Origin: Mesorhabditis belari
Lineage: Eukaryota; Nematoda; Chromadorea; Rhabditida; Rhabditidae
Assembly: GCA_958450365.1 (NCBI GenBank)
Contig: CAUEEP010000876.1
Location: 310,001-374,000, forward strand
Reading direction: 5' to 3'
Length of the DNA stretch: 64,000 nt
The position numbers and the translations under genes are program-made. The notes below the pieces were generated by a model. The model was not told the origin of the DNA. It made no database searches and saw only the letters and a list, made by a program, of their open reading frames with translations. Shown piece after piece: positions 32,902 through 44,900 of this stretch (its first letter is position 1; each line of letters opens with the position of its first letter).

Positions 32902-35900
32902 TTAATTGTTTCTTAAATGGCTTGTAAAAGTTACCTGAAATGAGGCTGAAGGCACACTGGGACGCTTTGACAGTTCATACATGCTGTATTGTGGGTTACC
33001 TAAAAGTTTTCTTTTGACTTATCTCGTATAATCTTTCCTTTGGAATCTAAAAAGCTAAAAATCTAGCTAAAAAACTAACCAGTAATCTCCTTGGAAATCT
33101 CGAGAAACGGTGGCAGAGTTGAATCACCTTCATTCGTCGTGTAAGTCTCCAAGATGATCACCGGACCGTGAGCGGCTGGAGGAAGAGGCTCCACGTAGAC
33201 ATCTAAAGTGAAGATCGGATCATATTTTATTGGGAAATTGAATTCTTTAGTCTGTTCTACTTTTTACTCACTCACCAAGATTGAAATACCGATTTCCATA
33301 AGTGAAACACCGACGTTGCTTGTGGATCGTGGCACGACTTCGGTCTTTCATTGTGAGATATCTTAAAACGGTTGATAAATGTAACAAATAGATGTAAGCT
33401 TCTAAATTTAACCAAATCTCGACTTATTTTTTGTATCCTTCAATAGAATACTAGCAAATTCATTATCAGTAGACGTGTGAACTTTAACTGCAAATATTTG
33501 AAGTAGCTAGGCTTGAGTTTTTGCCCTATCAAGACTGTAATAGTGCCCCACCCCCATAATGACGGTGCGGAGCGTTGCATAGTCTAGCTTTGAACGAGTT
33601 TTTCTCGCCACTGGTTTATGCTACAATGCGCGCTTAGGTATCAAAAAATAGCCCTGAATTTCAGCTATTTTTTGATACCAAAGACGCATTTTTTGAAACT
33701 ACGGGCGCTTTGAAAAAAATGAAATACTGAAAAACTTTTGCGACTACGCGACTGTACGAGGGGGGTGGGGTACTATTACAGTATTTACGGTATCTATTAG
33801 AGATGGACCCTACAAACTACAAGTTCAAACTACAAACCCGCGTAGAATTGCATAGAATAGATATTTTTAAAAACTTTTTTTTTTCAAAAAACAAGCCAAC
33901 TTTAGGCTTTCGAATGACACTAAAATCAAGAAAATGAACCATTTTTACTCTGAGAACGAGCAATTTATATCCGTTTGTAGTCTCGTCTTAACTACAAACC
34001 TTAAAAAACGTTATATCTCAGTGCAGAGAACATGATTTGGTTTGATTTTTGTGTGATCCGAAAGCCTAAAGTTAGCCCGACCTTTTGGTAGAAAAAGTTT
34101 TCAAAAATATCTATTCTATGCGTTTCTACAATGGTTTTTAGTCTGAACTTGTCGTTTGTAGAGACAATGTCGACTATCTATCAAGTCATTCTAGTAAATA
34201 TTGCTAAATTCTTTGCTAAATCCTTTGCTGAGTTCAATTTCATTTCGTGATTAACTTATTGGTTTCAAACCTCTGATACTCTCTCTCACTGATCTTCATC
34301 CTCGTCTCCACCGTTTCTCCATTCAAAAAGTGTCTGGAAGTGATTGTATAAGTTGTCCGATTGTTTTGCATTCGTGAACGGATTCGAATCTGAAATTGAG
34401 TATTGCAAAGAAAGGGCCGTATTCTTACCTGAATGGCAGGATCGTCACTCAGCAAATAATCATGTGTGACTTTAAACTCTTCAGTTTTCGGAAAGTCGAG
34501 CAAATCGAGTGATCGCACGAGCCACTTGCGTTTTCTAAAAGTTATCAGAAAGTTTTTAAAGTTATAAGAAAGCTTAAAAGAAAGCTTATAAGAAAGCTTA
34601 TAAGAAAGTTTTCTAAAAATTTGCCCTGAAACTTTTTCAAACCAACTTGCTGTTTTTGTGTAGCCGATCTCCGGTCGGAATCCCGATTCTCGAGCACACC
34701 ACCTCTATTAACTTTAAGATTTTATCATCAAAGCTCTTGCAATTTGAGTTGTCAATAATGTCGACGTATGGATGACCAATCCAAACCTAAAATACTAATT
34801 TTATATAAATTCTAATTGAAACGAACTTGTCTTGTGAGATCATCTTGTTTCTTTGCTGCATCAATTCCCTCTTTTCTTGTGTTATTGTTTGATAAAGTGT
34901 AGAAGTTTTCAGCTCCATCCGCAGCAGTCACAAGGTGACAAATCTAAAAGTATTTAGAATGAAACTGTTCACAAAATGATTTAGATTATTATTTAGATTT
35001 TTTTGGTTCATTTACCTGATTGTATCGATCCTCTCTCAATGAGAATTGATCGACATTGCATTCGGAAAGCATTTGATTCCATCCTTTATCATCTGAAATG
35101 GAGTGAATTGATGAATTTGGTAAACACTTCCTTTCTGGTGCACTTAATTCCTCGTTTTTCTCTCAAACAACAAGTTATTGCTTTGAAAAAATCTAGAATC
35201 AAGTACCACATACAGTTTGGATTTCAATTCAGATCTTAGAGCTCAAAGTACACTGAAAGAACAAGTCTATTATCTAATACTTCTTACTATTTCGATGGAT
35301 TATTGCTTAAATTGCTTCAAAATGTCTTAAAGCTCAAGAAAATTGGCTTAAATCTTTTTCAGAATTTCAACTCACCAATGTAAGCTGATGGATCCATTGC
35401 TCCTCGATCGCAAATCACGAGCACATTTCTGTCATTTATCAAAGCTGCTTGGTTGAAAAACACCTAAAACACATAAAGTTATTTATGCAAATTGAACAAA
35501 AATTTGATACAAACATCTTCAATTCGAATCAGAGTCTTCAATAAGTCTTTCTGGAATTCATACGTCTGTTGAGGAGTCAACTCCTGAAGCCAAAAGTTAG
35601 CAAGAAATGCTTCGTTACCTTCGGAATGCCTGAAATTTCACGCCTCCTCCCAGAAGAACGGTGGCTGTCTCGGGAACGGTGAACACCTTCCAGCCAAGAT
35701 TCTCGAAAAATGTCGCGAGGCGTTCCTGAAATTTGTGTTTATTTTTTATTGATGTTTAATTACCCAGTTTTTCTGTTAATTGGGAATCTGAGAGAGTTTT
35801 TTTTGATCTACTGGGTGACGCGCAGATGGCACGTTCTTCTTAATGGTTTTGAGGGCGCCTACTCAAAATTTTGGTAGTTTTTTCTGTTTTTCTTGTCAAT

Positions 35901-38900
35901 TAAGATTTTGACAATATCTTATTTGCTTTTATTTTTGAAATCTCAGAATGACGAAGAAATCGGAGCACAGATCGATCATCAACTACAAACAGGGAATGAG
36001 ACAGAAAGCATTTTCCTTCGATTGATGGTGGCTAAGTCTGTTGTTTAAAAGACAATTCAATGCTACAAAGCCTTGGGAAGAAGTTCCGATCGACCAGGAC
36101 GAGGCCCAAAGACGACAGTGATGACAAAGGAGAGGGTGAAGAAAGTGCTAAGCCTAAGCCTAAGCCTACGCTACAAAGAAGCTCGTTCTCAACAAAAATT
36201 AGCCTCAAAAATTGGTATCTCAAGACGTTTGATGGGATTGGATTTCAGCGTTTGGAGTGTCCTAGAGGCCAAGGCATGCTTTAAAGCTCATTCAACCATT
36301 GATTCTTTGAGGAAATCTCTTCAAAAGGCTCGACGTCGCCTATCATTCTGCCATCGTTGATGCCTTTCCGCGCCGTCTTCAATCATGTATCGCAGCGAAA
36401 GGAGATCTTATTGAAAAGAACTAACTCTTCTTTTTTTGGGATATAAAGAATAGATTTGTTGGTTATTGTTAACAACAAACAGTGATTATTAAGCCAGAAA
36501 TATATTGGTTTCCGTAATTGCGCGTCACCCTGTATAGTGCAAATACAACTCAAATTCATTTGTACTTGTACTGCCAGCCTAAATCCCATGATTTCATTTA
36601 AAACTTCTGCTACTTCAAAACAAATTCTTGCTTTTACAGGTAAAGTTGCTCAAGATTGTAAAGCGTCATGCCGAATGACCAGAATTAGCCTTGGCCTAAT
36701 ATTCTTAGCCATTTTATCGTAAGTGAGTTGCGAAATTTTATCATTGCAGTAAACTGCACCTGTCCTGTAGTTTTCCCTCCGCACGGACCTCCAGTTAGCA
36801 CCAATTTGTAGACTCGTTTCGCAGCTGGTGATTGTGGCTCTGACTTGGGCAGAGTTTCCATGGTATTCCCCGTCATTGCCAAGAGTAAATGACCGAACTC
36901 TTCGGAGGTCCTAGAAATGGTTCATTACTTAAACCATTCCTCTCAATGACTCACTTGTAAACGGGACTACAATACCCGTCGTCGGGTGTACAACAGTGGA
37001 TGGCCTCCTGATTTGTGCGGCACGCGGCAAGTCCACCCGGCTCGGGAACTGGAAACATTTGATGAACAATTTAACAAAGATAAAGGTGGTAAAAAAATAT
37101 TAAATCTAGTCATTTTAAAGGTTGGATTTGATAGTTTGTTAATCTAGTGAATTGGAAAATGATTTCAGTTTTAGGAAAAAATTCTTCAAGTGTTGTATTC
37201 TGAATTTAAATTTATAGTTATTTTAATAGCGTTTATTATGCACCACGATGTCAATAGAGAGTTTTAATTTTATGGCAAGAATCTCATGGTGATAGTGAAA
37301 AATTGTGTAAGGCGTCAAGAAAACAAGAAATTCTCAAAAAAAAGTGTAAAAATTGCCTTAAAGAAAACATAGTTTTGGCACAAGGCGTGCCACCAATAGC
37401 CATTTAAAGTTTTTCTAAAATTCTGTTTGAAAAAGGGCCTTTTTTGAAACACACTGTAAGTCTGGCTCAAAAGCTTTAAAATTTTAGCTTAAAATGGTGA
37501 AAAAATGATCGGAAAATGCTTATGAAACTTGACTGCAGCCAGTTCAAACTCTGGCTACTAGTCAGTGTATGTATTACCCGCGTAAAGGTTGATTGGATAT
37601 CAAAAATTACCAAGACAACTTCAAAGAGCAGAGCTTACTAGCAATTAATTTAGCTTTAGTCTGCCTTAACTCTAGCATGACAATTCCAAAGGCTAGTGAA
37701 AAAAAATCATAGCCTCATAGACCAAATTTAACTTAATATTACTTAACTTAAGCAAAAAAAGAACAAGTCTGTTAAAAGGTTTAAAACAGAAGCTCAAAGA
37801 AGAAGCTAGACAGCTCAAATCAGCTCAAACTAAACAGCTCAAACAAACTATCAAATCCAACCTCTAAGCTGACTAGATTTAACATTTTTTTCAAATTTCA
37901 TGGTGATGGTGAAAAATTTTCGTATATAAGGCGTCAAGAAAACAAAAAATTCTCAAAGAAAAGTGTAAAAATTGCCTTAAAGAAAACATAGTTTTGGCAC
38001 AAGGAATGCCACCAATAGCCATTTAAAGTTTTTTTTAAATTGAGGTTGAAAAGGGGCCTTTTTTTGAGACACTGTAATTTGAAAAACTACCGAATCTTAC
38101 TTTTAGATTTTGTTTGATTTCCTTTATTTATAATCTCATCCAATAAGGAATCAAACTGTGAATCGAATGAGAGCAAAATCAAGTAAATCAGATAAAATCT
38201 TAAGAAAAAATTACAGTAATCTTATAAATTTGACATTTTTTTAGAAAACAAACTCGTAAAGAACAAATTTTAATTGCAAACTGAGTGACCAGGTGAATAG
38301 AAGGGTGGTGCACAATAATGAAAACTCGGTTTTTCGACTGTAACTCGACATCCAATTATTCAATTCCCTTAATTTAATATTTATATGAAATTTCAAGTTA
38401 ATTTCTGCGCACAATTTCATTTTTTATTTCAGAAACACAGTGTTATGCTTTTTAAAAAGTACTTCGAAGTTCATCGGTACCAACCTCTTCACTGACGTTT
38501 TTTGGCAAGATTTGCACATATTTTGAAGAATTTCCCGCTTCATATTTACTCATTTTTACTTTTTATTAAGAAATAGCATTATCTGGAGCATTTTACATCA
38601 GAAGATTTTCAATAATTTCAAAATTTTGAGAGCCATTAGTTGAATCCCCTGAAAGCTGAGCTGAGCAGAGCAGCGATCTGTATAGTGACTCCCTTTCATT
38701 TAAAATCATTCCTGATTTGCTGTCTTGCAAATTTAATGCATTTATTTTGTGATCTTTGTCTAAATTTAACTAAAAAGTAGAAAAACAACTAAATAAATTG
38801 ATTGATTTGTTGAAAAGAACTATCGAAAACGATGATTCTGCCGAAAGGTTAGCACCTTTGAAATTGCTACACTGCTCAGCTTTTAGGGGATTCAACTAAT

Positions 38901-41900
38901 AGCTCTCAAAATTTTGAAATTATTGAGAATCTTCTGATGTAAAATGCTCCAGATAATACTATTTCTTAATAAAAAGTAAAAATGAGTAAATATGAAGCGG
39001 GAAATTCTTCAAAATAAGTGCAAATCTTGCCAAAAAACGATTCAGCCAAGAGGTTGGTACCGATGAACTTTGAAGTACTTTTTAAAAAGCGTAACACTGT
39101 GTTTCTGAAATAAAAAATGAAATTGAGCGCAGAAATTAACTTGGAATTTCATATAAATATTAAATTAAGGGAATTGAATAATTGGATGTCGAGTTACAGT
39201 CGAAAAACCAAGTTTCCATAATTCCAGAAGCCCTTTAGCAAGATTAAAATCAAATAAGTGCATTACTGAAGCCTTGTAAACATATTAAAAAGCCAAAAAG
39301 TGAAAAACATTATTGTTTTCCTTTTCTTTTGCTATCTTTTCAAATGCATTAATTTGAAAGATCTCACTCAATATCGGTGCCGCACGCGGATGAATCAAAT
39401 TAAATGCGAATCGCGTAGAGCGCTGAGAAATTGGCATGGTTTTAGAAAATCATATGAGGAAAATATGGCTTCCAGTGAATTTGGTAGCAATTTTATCGGG
39501 TTTTTTTGGAGAAAAACAATAAAGAGAATGAAGAAAAATAGGAGTATGTGGTGAGAAAAAAAGGCGGAAACCCTATCGCAAATTCGGTTCTCTTTGAGAG
39601 AAAATGGGTTGTTTACGCTGACAATGGCTGTGACTTCTTGCGAAACATTTGAAAAGGAACAAAAGAAAACAAAGATCTTGGGAATGCTTGAAACAATGTT
39701 TTTTTTAAACTTTTATGATCAGATGATCAAATTTCCTATAGTTCAGAGATGATTCGGGGCCCATTCGGTTCCTATTCGGGTCCTTTACGGTTTCCATTCG
39801 GTTCCTATTCGGGTCCTTTACGGTTTCCATTCGGTTCCTATTCGGGGAACCGAATGGAAACCGAAAAGAACCTGAATGGGAACTAATGAGGAACCGAATA
39901 GGAACCGAATAGGAGCTGAATAGGAACCAAATAGGAAGCGAATGGGAACCAAATAGGAACCGATGAGGAACCGAATAGGAACCGATGAGGAACCGAATAG
40001 GAACCGAATAGGAACCAAATAGGAACCAAATAGGAAGCGAATGGAAACCAAATGGGAACCGATGAGGAACCGAATAGGAACCTAATAGGAGCCGAATAGG
40101 AACCGATGATGAACCGATGAGGAACCGAATTGGAACCGAATAGGAAGCGAATGGAAATCAACTGGGAAACGAATGAGCTGCTTTTCGTTCACGAAGCAAG
40201 TCTACTCTATTAGAGCTTCTTAAAAAATGGACAATTTAAAATGACATCATCTTTCCATCGTAAACTGAATTTTGATTTTATTTGATGAGGAATAAAAGTG
40301 TGAACTTTTTAGAAAATGCAACTAAAGTAGTTTTATTTTAACTCACAACTAGTAAAATGTTTTAAATTTTTAAGCTGGATACGGTAGGTAAAAGCATTCA
40401 GAAAACGGTTAATCAAATATATTATAAATCGGTTTCTTCATGACAATTGAAAAAGCCCTCAGGAAACGGGCAATCAGTTGAAAGTTGAATCAGTTGAAGG
40501 CAATCAGTTGAAAGTGAAAGAAGGGTAAATTTTTAAATACATTAGTACATTTTGAAGTTAAGCCTGCATATTCTAAAAAAAACTCTATCATTTTAATCGT
40601 CTTAGTGATGAGATCTAAATCAATTTGACTTCAAAAAAGATTTGACGACCAAAAATTATCTTCACGAAGCAAAAAGTGTCTAGTCAAAATATTTTCTAAA
40701 CACTCGGAGATTTTGATATCGAAACCAAATCAAAAATGAGAGCTATTTTTGAAAAGAATCTTTTTTTTTTCTCTTTGTGTGTAAAAAATGAAAAAACGGG
40801 GGAGAGATTTTTTTCTCAATGTTTTCTTCGTGTCAGTTCGTTGGAAAAAACGATGGTTGCCTTGGTAATGAATAAATTATCGCGGAGATGGGAAAGCGGG
40901 AAAGAAACGGGGAAAGTTGGCGCGAATGATTGGAAAAAGGACGGTGTTTAGAAAGTCTTTATATACTTTAGAAAGAGTTTATTTTGATTAATCATTAGCT
41001 ACTGTTTTAAATGAGTATTTGTTCAACCTAAGGTATTTCAGACAGTTTTGGTTAGAGGAATGTAGAATTTCTATCAAAACTATAGCCAAATTTAAAGCAA
41101 AAGTTCCCCAGGGATTTGTGCATAATGATCCCTATAATGAAAGTGAAAAAGCTCAGTCCTTCACCGCTTAGAGCTTTCCAAAAAAGAAGCCTTTTATACC
41201 GAACGGGTTTGCCAGATGGAGAGCGATTATGGGACCACACAAACAACAACTCGCCAGTCATTTACTTTAGTCATTTACAGGATTTCTCTTTTACTTTGTA
41301 AATGGCCTCAAATAAAGATATTTAGCTGTAAATTTGTAACTAGGGGTTTTTGGGGTCAGGAAATCGATTGGCGCTATTTATTTTATCGAGTTACTAATTA
41401 GAACTCATGTTTATTTAAGTAGTGGTAGTGAAAGTAACGATATGTTATGGGATAGTAGTTGAAGCATGTGTAGCTTTTAAATCAAGAGTAAAATCAGTAG
41501 CTAACCCTCTTGTGAGGTCAGTAGCTTTTAAATCAAGAGATCAAGAATCAAGGCCAATAAACTAAGAGAGAACAGCAGGATGACTTTAAGATAATGAAAA
41601 AGAGCCAATGAAGAATGATTGGCTGATAAAAAAAGTTGTAAAAGACTTATTTCTAAAGCCCCGAACAATGCAGTTTATTGCCATTGACCTGGAAATTCTC
41701 TATGAGCTTTAATTTTTTGAAAATTGGGAAATCCCAGTCTAATTGGCATAAGTAAAACCGTATAAATTAAAATTCTTTCTAAAATTGTTTTTAGCTCAAA
41801 CAAAAGTCTGTTTAATTCTCAAAAACAAGACTCAAATCCATAAAACGCAGGGAATATTGGCTGATGCAGAAGGCCCGTCTCTTTTCGTCTTCCACAAACC

Positions 41901-44900
41901 ACAGACTGGCCTTTTGCCAATAGGATTCATGCAAAAAAAGAGTAAGGAAATGAGCGAGTAGCAGACAGAAAAATGCATTAGATGTGAAGCTCAATCGAAA
42001 AGAAAAAGGATGAGTGGATGAAAAAGGAAAAAAAATGCAGAATGCAGAGGAAAACACGCGAGAAGCCCAATTTGCGCCCTTTCAACGCCAACGGGGAACC
42101 CCCTTTTCTAGAGAGATGCCCTGGGGGAACATCCCGGAAATTTCTTTAGATTTACTTAGGAAAAGAATTGCATTTTATCTTCTGAATCTTGCTTTTTGCA
42201 AGTAAACAAAAGTTTGACATTAAACTAGTTTGCTTAAAGTTAAAGTTAAAGAAGACATTAAAGTTCGAAAATGACTAAATGCTGAAAAATTAATGCTTCA
42301 GGAAAGTAGATATTTAATAAATGGCTTAGCTCAGTGCTTGAGTATTAAAATTTTACTTTGTTTAGCTTTGCAAAGCCAAGCTTTGCTTTACTAAGCTTTG
42401 CTTTACTTAGCTTAGCTTTGCTTTTCTTTGCTTTGCTTAGCTTTGCTTTACTTAGCTTTGCTTTACTTAGCTTTGCTTTGCTTAGCTTTGCTTTACTTAA
42501 CAAATTGCTTAGTAAATTTGTGAGCAAACTGTGCTAAGCAAATTTGTGAAAGCTTTAAATCTTGACCCCTAGAAGTCTAGATTACAGCTTTCAATTTGAA
42601 TTTACAATATTTTGAAAAATTATCTGTGGGTTTGTGTGTCTCTTATCACGATTTCGATCAAAAATGTAAGAATTTTGCAAATTTTGATTACTCTCCCCGT
42701 CTTTCACACTCGATTAGCCTTTTTTACTTGCTTTTAATGGCTCTTCTTTGTGTCTTTAACCTAAAATTTATAGAAAATCGTGGATACCCAATCTTGACGT
42801 AAACTTTTAAGCGAAATATCTCAAAATTTTCAAACCGTCATCCCCAAAGGACATACACCATCGGAATCAGCGCAAAAAACTGAACAAGATGTGCTAGGTC
42901 TCTGCTCAAAACCAAGGTGTAAATCCAAAAGCATCCCTAGTAAGGGTAATCGAGTGTGGAAGATGGGGGAGTGATCAGATTTTCAAAATTTACATTTTTG
43001 ATATCAAATATGCAAATTTCTGAAAATGAATGAACCGACGGGAGTAAAATGAAAGAAAAGAGTGCTTTTGTATGCAAATTTTTAAGGTCAAGGCTAATTT
43101 TAGCAAACCGGATGCCAAAGCATAGTTTTAGGATAATTTTAGCAAAGCAGTTGGTATAAACATGATTAGGCTGCAAAAAAAAGCATCGTTAGATTTTGAT
43201 AGGGTTTAGATTTGATAAGATTTCTACAAGAAGTAGAAATTTTAGATCTTTTAGAAGAGATTCTATTAGTTAAACAGTCAATAAATCTTATAATAAGCGA
43301 ACACTTTTCAAAGCTACCTTGAGAATGCAGCGTCATCGTTGGAAGAGCGATCGGCACCGTGGAGCTCTCTTTTCCTGAAACTTGTTCATAAAAGATAAAA
43401 GTGAGATTGAAAAACGATAGACATTGTTTTGATCTCGAGATTTAAGCGAGATTATTGAATGGATTGGAGAAGATACGAGAAAGTGTGATAGAGAGGAGGC
43501 AGTGGAATTTGACCGGAAAGAGGAGAGTCTATTTGCAAAGATCTTGAAGGATTTGATTGCTTTTTTTACATATAAGATTATAGTTAAAAGTTTATAGCGT
43601 TAAAGTTAAGGATTATAGTGTTTAAGGTCAACAAGCAGCTAAGAATTTGAGTGTTGAACATGGGTATTTGTAAGGTAATTGTCTTGGCCTATGGTTGAAG
43701 CTATTTCTCTTTCGGATACAAAGAAATTCAGATATTCAGAGAAAATGACGTCAAAAAAACCAGTCAAACTAAAAATTGATGATCTTTTCTTCAATTCCTT
43801 CCCCTGAAAGCCGGTAGTTAGATAAAAGCCTGGGTTTTCAACAATAACAAAGCTCCTGTCAGCTTGAGTTATGAATAGTGAGTAAAAAGCATATAAAAAT
43901 ATGAAAAGTAAAGACTTAGGCAAATTTAAAATTAAGATTTTAACACATTTAACACACTGGCGACAATAGGACTCATCGGTGGATCTCATAAGAAAATTGG
44001 TATACCTTAAAAGCTCTAATAGAAAAGCCTAAGCCTAAGCCCCTTCTAGGACTGTTGCGTAATCTAAGTTTACGCTCAAAGTAACCCTCATATCTAGCCC
44101 ATACGCTCATACACGACGCTCCGTAATTACGTTTACTCTATCGGTTAAAAGGCGAAGTACCGTAAAAGCTCTAATAGAAGCACCCCCTATAGGAGCGTCT
44201 GTAGGACTTAAAAAAAGTACTGTAGCTAAAAACTAATATTTGATTCGTATTCCCCATCCCCAAAAACCCTAGTATACAAATTTTCAACTTAATCAGCTCA
44301 TAAATTGCCGTAAAAGCTCTAATCGAAGCACCCCCTATCGAAGCGTCATGTAGTCTAAGTTTACACTCAAAAAACCGCTCATATCTCGACACCAGTACCT
44401 TTGTCCATGCGCGCTTAGGTGTCAAATTAAAGTAAAAAGATAGGAGATTTTTTCGAGATATAACACATATTTTTAGCATTAACCAGCGCTTAGAAAAAAA
44501 AGATTGAAAAGTGTGAAAACCGGGTGTTTTTCACCATTTTTCAATCACTTTCTTCTAAGTGCTGGTTAGAGCTAAAAATACATATAATAACTCCAAAAAT
44601 TCCCCTATCTTTCTACTTTAATTTAATACCTAAACCCGCAGAAACAAACGTACTGGTGTCGAGATATGAGCGTTTGTTCGAGAGTAAACTTAGACTATGC
44701 GACGCACCTAACAGGGGCTCTTCTATTAGAGTTTTTACGGCAATTTATGGACTGATTAAGTTGAAAATTTGTATACTAGGGTTTTCGGGGATGGGGAATA
44801 CGAATCAAATATTAGTTTTTGGCTACAGTAACCCGGAATACTCGAAATAGGAGTTGGGGGATTATGAGAATTTCTCAACTTCGATATTCAAGAAACTTTT

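Noticed and set aside
36148..36172. Telomere-like CTAAGC repeats (also near 44026 and 58780)
   Set aside because: Only two to four units each; at 36.1 kb they fall within the Tc1-like coding remnant. Too short for an interstitial telomere.
39300..39554. Secreted-peptide-like frame (hydrophobic start)
   Set aside because: It would need a GTG start, which nematode nuclear genes do not normally use, and no acceptor precedes it.
39818..40161. Open minus-strand frames with SVPIRFLFG repeats
   Set aside because: Translation of a 12-bp minisatellite that is open in several frames at once; no start or splice signals.
40736..40951. ATG frame of 71 codons
   Set aside because: Low-complexity start (poly-F), no family, no splice context; within a Ttd14-like intron.
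42345..42527. Lysine-alanine-rich minus-strand frame
   Set aside because: Artefact of a 15-bp tandem repeat.
43639..43989. 116-codon minus-strand frame with a hydrophobic stretch
   Set aside because: A possible helix alone is not enough; the frame has no convincing start or junctions.
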